Shown piece after piece: positions 1 to 7,663 of a stretch of 11,297 nt of DNA. A model generated the notes under the pieces. It saw only the letters and a program-made list of their open reading frames with translations, had not been told where the DNA came from and ran no database searches. Source of the DNA: CALZJC01 sp041574955 (GTDB lineage Bacteria > Acidobacteriota > Thermoanaerobaculia > Multivoradales > JAHEKO01); the NCBI GenBank assembly GCA_041574955.1, contig JBFGNS010000138.1, positions 1 to 11,297 of the forward strand. Direction: 5' to 3'. The translations under genes and the position numbers were made by a program. Every line of letters starts with the position of its first letter. Position 1 is the first letter of the stretch.

Positions 1-3000
1 GTGGCCGGCGCGCCGGCCGAGCTGTCGGCCGACCTGCCGCTGGCCACCCTGGCGGCGCTGCCGCCGCTGGCGGCGCTCGCCGAGCTGCCGCTGGCGGCGG
101 TAGGCGGTCCGCTGCGGCTCGACTGGCGGCTGGCGGCGGTCGACTGGGCGCCGCTGGCGGCGCCGGACGGCGGCAGCCCCGGTGACCGCTGGCTGGCCGG
201 TACGCGCGGGCGGCTGAGCGTCGATCCCCGGCGACCGGCGGCGGCGGAGGGCGAGGTCGAGCTGTTCGACCTGAACCTCGTCCATGCCGGTCACCGGGTG
301 ACGGCCGCCGACCCGCTGGTGGCGCGGCTGGGCGGCGGGCGGCTGACGGTCGGACCGGCCTCGCTCGATCTCGACGGCTCGCCGCTCGGCTTCGAGGCGG
401 TAGCCGAGCTGAGCTCCGGCTGGCGACCGGAGTCGGCGCTGTCGGAGCTGGTGACCACGCTGGCGGTGAGCGCCGGCGGCACGCTGCCGCTGTCGCTGGT
501 GGAGCCGTTCGTCGCCGGCGCCGAGGGCGACGGCTCGGTGACGCTGGAGCTGTCGGTGACGGGGCCGCCGGCGGCGCTCGCCGGCGAGCTGCGGCTGAGC
601 GGCGAAGATTCTGCTCTAGCACTGGGCGAGCTGCGGCTCACTGCTCCGCGGCTGGCGCTCGAGGTGGCCGATGGCCGGCTGCGCCTCGCGGAGCTGGCCG
701 TGCGGGCCGGCGAGCTCGACCTGGCGGCTGCCGGCGAGCTGGAGCTGGCGCGACCGCTCGGGCGGGGGCGGCTGCGGATCGAGGCCTCGCCGCTGGCGCC
801 ACCGCTGGGTGGCGCGGCGGCCGAGCTCGTCCTGGCGGAGGGGGTGCTGCGGGTCACCGCGCGGGACGCCGGTGCCGGCGGCGAGCTGGCCGCCGAGCTG
901 CCGCTGGCGTCGCTCGCCGAGCTGCTCGGCGCCGCGCCGCCGGATCCCGCCTGGCTGGCGGCGGCCGGCGGGCCGCTGCAGCTCGCCTGGCGGCTGCCCG
1001 AGGCCGACTGGAGCGCCTGGCTGCCGGCCTCCGAGGACCGGCCGCTGGCGCTAACCGCCGGCGGCCGCGGCGAGCTCACCCTGGACCCGGCGCGGCCGGC
1101 GTCGGTGGCCGGTTTCATCGAGCTGACCGGTCTGGCTCTGGCCGTCGGCGGCGAGAGCCTGCGCGCTGCCGACGCCGTCCGGCTGCGCCTGGGCGGCGAG
1201 CGTGTCGTGCTCGAACCGGTGCGGCTGGCCGCCTCGGGATCGCCGGTCGAGCTCTCCGGCGAAGCGCGGCTCGAGCCGGGCTGGGGCCCAGGCCAGGCGC
1301 CGCTCGAGCTGGTGGCGGAGGTCGAGCTGTCGGCGAACGGCGTCGTGCCGGCCGGGCTGGCGCAGCCGTTTCTCGCCGGCGGGGTCGGCGAGGGTGCCTT
1401 CCTGGTCGAGCTGGAGCTCGCCGGGCCGCCCACGGCGGTCCGCGGTAGGGCCCTCCTGACCGGTCCGGGCGCCGGCTTCTTCTTCGCGGCGCCGTACCCC
1501 CTACGGCTGCGCTCGCCGCGGCTCGAGGCGGTGTTCGACGGTTCGGGCGAGGTGCGCTTCAACGGCGCGCTCGAGGCCAACGGCGGCGATCTGAAGCTCG
1601 ACGGCCGGCTGGCGCCCGACCTCGGGCTCGAGCTGGTCAGCGAGCTGGACGGCGTTCGCGCGCGCGTCGACTACGGGCTGCTGCTGGATCTCGGCGGTCG
1701 GCTCGAGCTGACCGTCGGCGCCGACGGCAGCGGCCTGCTGTCCGGCCGCGTGACGGTCCAGAAGGGCTCGCTGACGCGGGCGATCGCCCTGCGCGGCGAG
1801 CTGCTGACCGCGCTGCTGGCGCCGGTCGAGCTGATCGGCACCGAGCTGACCCCGCTCGAGGCGATCGAGCTGGATCTCACCGTGGCCACCGTGCAGGGCG
1901 TGCGGGTGAGCAACAACCTGGCCGACCTGAGAGTGCGCTGGGACCCGTTGACGGTGCGTGGCACGCTGGCGGCGCCGCTAATCGAGGGCCAGATCGACGT
2001 CGACCCCGGGGGCCTGATCTTCGCCCTCGGCCAGACCGTGCGGCTCGACTCGGCGGCGATCGTCTACGCCGGGGCGGCCGAGCCGCGGCTGGAGCTCGAG
2101 ACCACCAGCTCGCTGGCCGATCCGTCGATCGCACGGCTGGCGGGCGACGACCCGTTCGCGGCCGACGTCGGCGAGGAGGCGGCCGGCGCGGCGGCGGCGG
2201 CCGGCTTCGCCGGCTTCCTGGGCGAGCAGCTCGCCGGCCAGCTGAGCGAGGCGCTCGGTGGACAGATCAGCTTTCGCCCGGTGCTGATCTTCGGCGAGAC
2301 CGACCCCGGGGCGCGGCTGACGGTCAGCCGCGACCTGTCGCCGCAGGTGGCGCTCGCCGCCTCGATCGACCTGCGCAACGCCGACCGGCAGACCTACCTG
2401 CTCGAGCTGGACGACTTCGACCAGGCGCCGCTGCTGGCGGCGCAGCTGTTCACCACCGACGAGGGCGAGCAGGGGGCGGCGGTGCAGCAGCGGCTCAGCT
2501 TCGGCGGCGCCCGCACCCGCCAGAGCTGGCCGCGACTCCGCAGGCTGGAGATCGAGCGCGTGCCGGGTGCCGGCCGCCGCGGGCTGCGGCGGGCGGTGGG
2601 CTACGGCAAGGGCGACCCGCTGCCGCCGGAGGCGCCGTTCGAGATCGAGTTCGCCCTGGTCGAGCACCTGCGGCGCCTCGGCTTCCCGGACGCCCGCGTC
2701 GAGGTCGAGCAGCGGGAGGTCGAGGGCCGGCCGCGGGTCGACCTCGGGGTGCGGATCGACAGCGGGCCGAGGGTCGAATTCGAGTTCGTCGGCGCCCGCC
2801 TGCCGACGCCGCTGCGCGCGGCGGTGACCTCGCTCTACCGCACCGACTTCTACGAGCCGGTGGCGCGCGAGGAGATGCGGCAGCAGGCGATCAAGGCGCT
2901 GCGCAGCCGGGGCCATCTCGAGCCGCAGGTGGAGGTGTCGGTCGAGCAGCTGCCCGGTGGGCCGCCGGAGCGGCGCCGGGTGGAGTTGCGGCTCGAGCCC

Positions 3001-4791
3001 GGCGAGCGGGTCGAGCTGGGGGCGCCACGCTTCGAGGGCCTGCCGTTCCCCGAGGCGCCGGAGCTGGCGGCCCGCTTCGCCACTACGCTGCAGCGGGTGG
3101 AGCTGGCGGCCGGCCATCCCGACGCCGACCGCCGGGTGCTGGCGGTGCTGCGCGGCTTCGGCTACCCGGAGGCCGAGATCGTCGGCCGGCAGCTGCCGGC
3201 CGAGCCGGGTGGCCCGTTGACGGTGCGGCTGGAGCCCGGCCCGCGGCAGCAGCTGGCGGTGGTCGAGGTGCGCTATACGGCGCCGCCGCCGGCCGGCGAG
3301 GAAGCGATCGACCCGGGGCTGGCTGCCGGCGACCCGGCGCGCGCCGACCGCATCGCCGCCGCCGCCCTCGACGCCGAGGCCGCGCTGCGCCGCCGCGGCT
3401 ACCTCGACGCTCGGGTCACCGCTCGGTTGCAGCCGGCGCCCGAAGCCGGGCCCTACGCGCTGCGGCTGACCCTCGAGGTCGAGCGGGGCGAGGCCTACCG
3501 GTTGGCGGCCACCGAGTTCGAGGGGCTGCGCTCGACGCGTGCCGGCTGGGCGCGGAAGACCGCCGGGCTGGTTCCCGGCGAGCCGGTCGATCCCGCCGCG
3601 GTGGCGGAGGCGCGGCGCCGGCTCTACCGTAGCGGGCTGTTCAGCTCGATCGCCAGCGCCACCGAGACCGCGGACGACGGCCGGGCGCGGGTCACCTTCG
3701 ACCTGCGCGAGGCCGACCGCTACCGGCTGGCCTACGGCCTGCGCTGGGAGAGCGAGGAGGGGGGTAGCCTGGTGGTCGACCTGCTGGACCGCAACTGGCT
3801 GGGGCGTGACGTCACCCTCGGCCTGCGCGCGCTGTACGCCGAGGACGACCAGCGGCTGCGGCTGTCGGTCGTCGTGCCGGACGTCGTCGGCCGCCGCGGC
3901 TCGCTCGAGCTGTTCGCCTCCTGGCGCCGTCAGGAGGCCACCTTCGAAGAGATCTTCAACCGCACCGACACGCTGGAGGCGACGGTGCAGCTGGCCTTCC
4001 AGATCGACCGGCGGCTCAGCCTGCGCAGCTACGTCAAGTACCGGGAGGTCTACTTCCTGGAGGTCGAGCCGCCCTCTGACGACCCGTTCGACGACCCGTT
4101 CGACGACCCGTTCGACGACCCGTTCGACGACCCGTTCGACGATCCATCGGGACCACAGCGCTTCGAGGTCCGCTTCCGCCGGCCGTTTCTCGGCCTGCAG
4201 GCGGTGTGGGACGACCGCGACGACGCGGTCGAGCCGAGCCGCGGCAGCTTCGCCAGCCTCGACCTGTCGTTCACCGACGAGGCGCTGGGCAGCGACTTCA
4301 ACTTCGGCCGCTTCTTCGGCCAGCTCAACCTGTACCGGCCGGCGGGCCGCCTGCTCGGCAAACCGATGGTGTGGGCGCAGTCGCTCCGGCTGGGCCACGC
4401 CGAGAGCTACGGGGGCCAGCAGCTGCGCTCGGTGGCCTTTCTGCTGGCCGGCGGCGAGTACTCGGTGCGCGGCTACCGTCGCGAGACGCTGGGACCGGCC
4501 GAGCTGCTCGGACCGACGCCGTCGATCACCACCAACAGCCTGCTGGTGCTCAACCAGGAGCTGCGCTTCGAGCTGTTCGAGCCGCTGGCCGGGGTCGTGT
4601 TCCTCGATGCCGGCAACGTCTGGACCTCGAACAGCGGCTTCGACCTCGACCTGCTCACCTCGCTCGGCCTCGGCCTGAGGGCGCGCACGCCGCTCGGCCT
4701 GCTACGGCTCGACCTGGCGTTCGCCCTCGACCGGCGGCCGGAGATCGACCCCGGCGCCAAGCTCTACTTCGGCTTCGGCAACGTCTTCTGA
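1..4791 (+). CDS. TamB-like (DUF490) protein fused to POTRA/Omp85 outer-membrane barrel, 5' partial
   Basis: A single open frame encodes two proteins that are normally separate. Residues 1-835 are a beta-rich, Leu/Gly/Glu-rich TamB-like chain. It contains two copies of an approximately 288-residue unit and then a TamB C-terminal-type segment (about 500-835, e.g. GLIFALGQTVRLDSA and DPGARLTVSRDLSPQ). Residues about 845-1238 resemble about five POTRA domains; the last includes RRRLYRSGLFSSI. Residues about 1240-1596 form an Omp85 barrel with DRNWLG (1263-1268), VRGY (1489-1492, the conserved loop-6 motif) and a C-terminal aromatic beta-signal ending in F. In known systems TamB spans the periplasm from an inner-membrane anchor and docks on TamA, aiding outer-membrane protein insertion or lipid transport. 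No signal anchor is present at position 1, and the first codons align inside a repeat unit, so the GTG at position 1 is probably internal and the gene starts upstream. No stop or frameshift separates the two halves. Whether the barrel is TamA-like or BamA-like is unresolved. Confidence 0.9.
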   Translation: MAGAPAELSADLPLATLAALPPLAALAELPLAAVGGPLRLDWRLAAVDWAPLAAPDGGSPGDRWLAGTRGRLSVDPRRPAAAEGEVELFDLNLVHAGHRVTAADPLVARLGGGRLTVGPASLDLDGSPLGFEAVAELSSGWRPESALSELVTTLAVSAGGTLPLSLVEPFVAGAEGDGSVTLELSVTGPPAALAGELRLSGEDSALALGELRLTAPRLALEVADGRLRLAELAVRAGELDLAAAGELELARPLGRGRLRIEASPLAPPLGGAAAELVLAEGVLRVTARDAGAGGELAAELPLASLAELLGAAPPDPAWLAAAGGPLQLAWRLPEADWSAWLPASEDRPLALTAGGRGELTLDPARPASVAGFIELTGLALAVGGESLRAADAVRLRLGGERVVLEPVRLAASGSPVELSGEARLEPGWGPGQAPLELVAEVELSANGVVPAGLAQPFLAGGVGEGAFLVELELAGPPTAVRGRALLTGPGAGFFFAAPYPLRLRSPRLEAVFDGSGEVRFNGALEANGGDLKLDGRLAPDLGLELVSELDGVRARVDYGLLLDLGGRLELTVGADGSGLLSGRVTVQKGSLTRAIALRGELLTALLAPVELIGTELTPLEAIELDLTVATVQGVRVSNNLADLRVRWDPLTVRGTLAAPLIEGQIDVDPGGLIFALGQTVRLDSAAIVYAGAAEPRLELETTSSLADPSIARLAGDDPFAADVGEEAAGAAAAAGFAGFLGEQLAGQLSEALGGQISFRPVLIFGETDPGARLTVSRDLSPQVALAASIDLRNADRQTYLLELDDFDQAPLLAAQLFTTDEGEQGAAVQQRLSFGGARTRQSWPRLRRLEIERVPGAGRRGLRRAVGYGKGDPLPPEAPFEIEFALVEHLRRLGFPDARVEVEQREVEGRPRVDLGVRIDSGPRVEFEFVGARLPTPLRAAVTSLYRTDFYEPVAREEMRQQAIKALRSRGHLEPQVEVSVEQLPGGPPERRRVELRLEPGERVELGAPRFEGLPFPEAPELAARFATTLQRVELAAGHPDADRRVLAVLRGFGYPEAEIVGRQLPAEPGGPLTVRLEPGPRQQLAVVEVRYTAPPPAGEEAIDPGLAAGDPARADRIAAAALDAEAALRRRGYLDARVTARLQPAPEAGPYALRLTLEVERGEAYRLAATEFEGLRSTRAGWARKTAGLVPGEPVDPAAVAEARRRLYRSGLFSSIASATETADDGRARVTFDLREADRYRLAYGLRWESEEGGSLVVDLLDRNWLGRDVTLGLRALYAEDDQRLRLSVVVPDVVGRRGSLELFASWRRQEATFEEIFNRTDTLEATVQLAFQIDRRLSLRSYVKYREVYFLEVEPPSDDPFDDPFDDPFDDPFDDPFDDPSGPQRFEVRFRRPFLGLQAVWDDRDDAVEPSRGSFASLDLSFTDEALGSDFNFGRFFGQLNLYRPAGRLLGKPMVWAQSLRLGHAESYGGQQLRSVAFLLAGGEYSVRGYRRETLGPAELLGPTPSITTNSLLVLNQELRFELFEPLAGVVFLDAGNVWTSNSGFDLDLLTSLGLGLRARTPLGLLRLDLAFALDRRPEIDPGAKLYFGFGNVF
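4..1464 (+). repeat. Internal duplication of about 288 codons in the TamB-like region
   Basis: Residues 2-201 (bases 4-603) align with residues 290-488 (bases 868-1464) at a constant offset of 287-288 residues. Paired segments are AGAPAELSADLPLATLAAL with AGAGGELAAELPLASLAEL, AAVGGPLRLDWRL with AAAGGPLQLAWRL, RGRLSVDPRRPA with RGELTLDPARPA, and VEPFVAGAEGDG with AQPFLAGGVGEG followed in both by GPP. The DNA is also similar around GGCGG-CCGCTGC and CTGGCGGCTG. This looks like a duplicated block of the TamB-type beta-taco. The second copy is preceded by residues (about 278-289) that have no counterpart inside the window, which places position 1 mid-unit. Confidence 0.8.
4078..4149 (+). repeat. 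12-bp tandem repeat encoding (DDPF)5 plus a degenerate DDPS
   Basis: Five perfect copies of GACGACCCGTTC occupy 4078-4137. A diverged sixth copy, encoding DDPS, follows at 4138-4149. The repeat lies in the barrel part of the fusion gene (residues 1360-1383), between a strand ending FLEV and one beginning RFEVRF. By strand counting this is the loop between strands 7 and 8, an extracellular loop. The unit is a multiple of three, so copy-number change would lengthen or shorten the loop without breaking the frame. Confidence 0.95.
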
Positions 4792-4818
4792 GCCGCGGGC
4801 GACGTCCGGCGGGCGGCG

Positions 4819-5604
4819 CTACATGCCGGCGGCCTGCAGCAGCCGGCGGGCGCGCGGCGCGTCGGGCGCGTTTGGGGCGCGCGCCAGGAACCGCTCGAGG
4901 TCGTTGAGCAGCAGGTCCTTGCGCTTGATCTTGTCGGCCGCCATGCCGCGGTAGTAGTAGGCGTAGGCGAACTCGGGGTTACGCTCGATCGACTGGGTCA
5001 GCCGATCGACCGACGCCTGCCAGTTCTGCAGGAACGCCTCGGTCACGCCGAGCTGGTAGAGCACCATCGGATCGCCGGGCGCCAGTTGGCGCACCTTCTC
5101 GAGAGTCTGCTTGGACTCCTGGTACTGGCGCTGCTTCTGCTGCGCGAGCCCGAGGGCGTAGAGCGCCGGCACGTTGTCCGGCTTGGTTGCCAGGACGGCT
5201 TTGGCGCGAGCGGCGGCGGCGGCGTAGCTCTGGTTGAAGCCCTCGGCGTTCTTGGCCAGCGCGTAGGTCTCGCCGAGGTGGATCAGCGGCAGCGGGTCGG
5301 TCGGCTTGAGATCGGCCGCCTCCCTCAGCCGCTGGATGGCGGCCTCGAACTTCTGCTCCTGGGCCAGCAGCCGGCCGGCCGCCAGCTTGGCGTCGTAGCC
5401 GTCCTTGTTTGGCAGCTTGTCGAACGCCTCGCGGGCGGCGGCGGTGTTCCAGGACTCGAGCCGCGCGTCGACCTTCTTGAGGATCTGTTGCGGGGTCTCG
5501 GTCTGGGCCGGCGCCTGGGCCGGCGCCACGGCCGGGGCCAGAGCGAGGACGGCGGCGACCGCCGCCGGGTACAGTCGGCTGCTTGTGGGTGGGGTCAGGG
5601 CCAT
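4819..5604 (-). CDS. Exported TPR-repeat protein
   Basis: This 261-residue protein has an N-terminal signal peptide: Arg10, then an Ala/Leu/Val-rich core at about 13-27, with Ala-X-Ala cleavage sites near APAQA at about 28-34. The mature part is a set of tetratricopeptide repeats, at roughly residues 70-103, a degenerate one at 104-141, then 146-179, 180-213 and 214-247. Each shows the G/A-Y-A spacing and a terminal P-x-D/N/E turn. TPR arrays bind other proteins, and here that would be in the periplasm; no catalytic domain is visible. The ATG at 5604 is well supported by GAGGAG (5613-5618) eight bases upstream. It is last in the minus-strand series, 125 bp after the permease stop, and ends 27 bp from the stop of the convergent fusion gene. 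Its partner is unknown; envelope assembly or the adjacent exporter are guesses. Confidence 0.85.
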   Translation of the reverse strand: MALTPPTSSRLYPAAVAAVLALAPAVAPAQAPAQTETPQQILKKVDARLESWNTAAAREAFDKLPNKDGYDAKLAAGRLLAQEQKFEAAIQRLREAADLKPTDPLPLIHLGETYALAKNAEGFNQSYAAAAARAKAVLATKPDNVPALYALGLAQQKQRQYQESKQTLEKVRQLAPGDPMVLYQLGVTEAFLQNWQASVDRLTQSIERNPEFAYAYYYRGMAADKIKRKDLLLNDLERFLARAPNAPDAPRARRLLQAAGM

Positions 5605-5729
5605 GGTGCACTCTCCTCGTTGGGGCCGGCTCGACGGCCGGCCTGGATCGCGTCATCTGAGAAGCAAACTGCCTGCCATCTGCGGACTGGTGCCGACCGG
5701 CACGCGGCGGTCACCTCCGGATTCCGAGC
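5605..5729 (-). other. Leader between the permease and TPR genes, with a GC-rich hairpin
   Basis: This non-coding gap contains an inverted repeat GGCCGGC / GCCGGCC (5624-5630 and 5637-5643, six-base loop), just upstream of the TPR gene's Shine-Dalgarno GAGGAG at 5613-5618. A second short inverted repeat, TGCCG / CGGCA, lies at 5691-5702. Neither is followed by a T-tract on the minus strand, so a classical intrinsic terminator is not supported. The larger stem could protect a processed end, or modulate transcription or translation between the exporter genes and the TPR gene. No convincing promoter hexamers were found, although the patch near 5665-5680 is less GC-rich than its surroundings. Confidence 0.4.
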
Positions 5730-6929
5730 CTACCTTCCGGTCAGCGCCGCGACCGGGTCGAGGCGGGTGGCGCGGCGCGCCGGCAGCCAGCCGAACAGCA
5801 GCCCGACGCCCAGCGACACGCCGAGCGCGGCGGCCATCGCCCAGGTCGGCGGGCTGGCCGGGAACTGCGGGTAGAGCCCCACCAGCGTGCCGACCACCGC
5901 CCAGCCGGCAGCCAGTCCCAGCAGGCCGCCGGCGGTCGAGATCAGCGCCGCCTCGGCGAGGAAGACGAGCAGGATCTGGCCGCGCGCCACGCCCAGCGCC
6001 TTCAGCAGACCGACCTCGCGCGTGCGCTCCGAGACCGCCACCAGCATGACGTTCATGATGCCGATGCCGGCCACCGTCAGGGAGACGGCGGCGATCGCGG
6101 TCAGCGCCAGGGTGAGGGCGGTGAGGATGCCGGCGAAGGTGGTCAGCACGGCGTCCTGGGTGATCACCGTGACGTCCTCTTCGCCGTGGCGCTGCCGGAT
6201 GAGCTCGCGGATGGCGGCGCGCGCCGGCGGCACGTCGGCCGCCGAGCCGACCTGCACCACGACGCGGAACAGCGAGCTGCGGTTGAGCATCTTCATCCCC
6301 GTGGCCACCGGCACGATCACCACCTCGTCGAAGTCGAGTCCCAGCTTGGTGCCCATCGCCGCCATCACGCCGATCACCCGCATCCGCCAGCCGCCCACCC
6401 GCACCACCTGGCCGATCGGCTCGATACCGGGGAACAGCTCGCGCGCCACCTTGCGGCCCAGCACCGCCACCGGCGCACCTCGGTCCAGCTCGCCGACGGG
6501 CAGGAAGCGGCCGCGCGCCACCTCGAGCTGGCGCACCTCGAGGTAGGAGGGCGTGGTGCCGACGATCGCCACCTGCCGCCGGCGCTCGCCGAATGCCACC
6601 TCGTCGGTGCCCATCGAGATCGGCGCCACCCGCACCGCCTGCCGCACCTGGCGGTCTACGGCGGCGGCGTCGGCCAGGGTCAGGTCGTGGGGGATCCCGC
6701 CAAAGCCGGGGATGCCGGTGGTGTCGGTGCGCCCAGGGACGATGATCACCAGGTTGGTGCCGAGGCTGGCGAACTGATCGACGACGTACAGCCGGGCGCC
6801 GTCGCCCATTGCGGTGAGCACCACCACCGCGGCGACGCCGATGGTCACCCCCAGCAGGCTCAGACCGGTGCGCAGACCGTGCCCCGACAGGCCACGCAGC
6901 GCGAAGCCGAGCAGGTCGACGCCCCTCAT
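5730..6929 (-). CDS. MacB/FtsX-family ABC transporter permease
   Basis: This 399-residue permease has the four-helix MacB/LolC layout. TM1 is at about 20-41, followed by a large periplasmic core (MacB-PCD type, about 43-265). TM2 is at about 267-298, TM3 at about 319-352 and TM4 at about 362-383. The FtsX-domain signature AVSERTREVGLLKALG (298-313) contacts the ATPase, and the C-terminus PARRATRLDPVAAL is typical of the family. Such permeases act mechanically: ATP hydrolysis in the cytoplasm drives periplasmic movement to expel or extract substrates rather than moving them through the inner membrane. The ATPase is encoded separately, unlike E. coli MacB where it is fused. The ATG at 6929 overlaps the ATPase stop by four bases (ATGA), indicating translational coupling. 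The substrate could be a lipoprotein, peptide or small amphiphile and cannot be read from the sequence. Confidence 0.92.
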   Translation of the reverse strand: MRGVDLLGFALRGLSGHGLRTGLSLLGVTIGVAAVVVLTAMGDGARLYVVDQFASLGTNLVIIVPGRTDTTGIPGFGGIPHDLTLADAAAVDRQVRQAVRVAPISMGTDEVAFGERRRQVAIVGTTPSYLEVRQLEVARGRFLPVGELDRGAPVAVLGRKVARELFPGIEPIGQVVRVGGWRMRVIGVMAAMGTKLGLDFDEVVIVPVATGMKMLNRSSLFRVVVQVGSAADVPPARAAIRELIRQRHGEEDVTVITQDAVLTTFAGILTALTLALTAIAAVSLTVAGIGIMNVMLVAVSERTREVGLLKALGVARGQILLVFLAEAALISTAGGLLGLAAGWAVVGTLVGLYPQFPASPPTWAMAAALGVSLGVGLLFGWLPARRATRLDPVAALTGR

Positions 6930-7663
6930 GCGTCGTTCTCGGTCAGCATCGCCAGCACCTCGGTGATGCCGTCGGCGCTCGCCCGCCGGACGATGCGGCC
7001 GTCGACCAACAGCAGGATGCGGTCGGCGCGCTGGGCGACCTTCGGGTCGTGGGTCACCACCACCAGCGTCAGACCGCCGGCGCGCATGCGGTCGAGCAGG
7101 TCGAGCACCGCCCGGCCGGAAGCGCTGTCGAGGTTGCCGGTGGGCTCGTCGGCGAGCAGGATGGCCGGCTGCATGATGGTGGCGCGCGCCAGGGCGACGC
7201 GCTGGCGCTCGCCGCCCGACAGCTCGTCGGGCCGGTGGTGCAGCCGCGGGCCCAGGCCCACGGCCATCAGCGCCTGCTCGGCCCGGCGCCGCCGCTCGGC
7301 GCGCGGCACGCCGTCGAACACCATCGGCAGGGCGACGTTGTCGACCGCGGTGAGCCGCGGCACGAGGTGGAAGAACTGGAAGACGAAACCGATCTTGTGG
7401 CGCCGGACGCGGGTGAGCTCGCCGTCGTCGAGCTGGGCCACTTCGCGACCCTCGAGGCGGTAGCTGCCGGCGGTCGGACGGTCGAGGCAGCCCAGGATGT
7501 TGAGCAGGGTCGACTTTCCCGACCCCGACGGCCCCATGATCGCGACGTGCTCGCCGGCGCCGATCCGTTCGTCGACGTCGACCAACGCGTGCACCGGCTG
7601 GTCGCCGACCTGGAAGGTGCGGCCGATGCCGGTCAGCCGGATCAGCGGCGCCGGCTCACTCAC
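6926..7663 (-). CDS. MacB/LolD-type ABC transporter ATP-binding protein
   Basis: This complete 245-residue nucleotide-binding protein has Walker A GPSGSGKST (44-52), Q-loop Gln96 in VFQFFHL, signature LSGGERQ (148-154), Walker B ILLADEP (168-174), D-loop NLDS (177-180) and switch His205. The VFQFFHLVPRLTAVDNVALPM stretch is typical of the LolD/MacB/FtsE subgroup. It should dimerise on the cytoplasmic side and power the permease encoded immediately downstream (four-base overlap). The start is a GTG at 7663 that overlaps the adaptor gene by eight bases. No strong Shine-Dalgarno is visible there, so translation probably depends on coupling to the adaptor gene. A role in lipoprotein sorting (LolD proper) is less likely, because the unit contains a MacA-like adaptor and only one permease. 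Confidence 0.93.
   Translation of the reverse strand: MSEPAPLIRLTGIGRTFQVGDQPVHALVDVDERIGAGEHVAIMGPSGSGKSTLLNILGCLDRPTAGSYRLEGREVAQLDDGELTRVRRHKIGFVFQFFHLVPRLTAVDNVALPMVFDGVPRAERRRRAEQALMAVGLGPRLHHRPDELSGGERQRVALARATIMQPAILLADEPTGNLDSASGRAVLDLLDRMRAGGLTLVVVTHDPKVAQRADRILLLVDGRIVRRASADGITEVLAMLTENDA

Noticed and set aside
291..1580. A 429-codon Ser/Pro/Arg-rich minus-strand frame
   Set aside because: Typical shadow composition in GC-rich DNA and entirely within the TamB-like coding region.
4078..4149. The 12-bp repeats as a CRISPR-like array or protein-binding iterons
   Set aside because: There are no spacers, the copies are contiguous and in frame, and they encode a plausible surface loop, so coding slippage explains them better.
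1978..4398. An 806-codon open frame on the minus strand, antisense to the fusion gene
   Set aside because: Its Arg/Gln/Ala/Glu-rich translation has no recognisable domain and mirrors the plus-strand gene, whose TamB, POTRA and barrel motifs are clear. Long antisense frames are expected at this GC content.
4825..4847. Inverted repeat GCCGGC...GCCGGC as a shared terminator for the convergent genes
   Set aside because: It lies inside the last codons of the TPR gene, has an 11-base loop and no T-tract in either direction; GCCGGC is self-complementary and common in this DNA.
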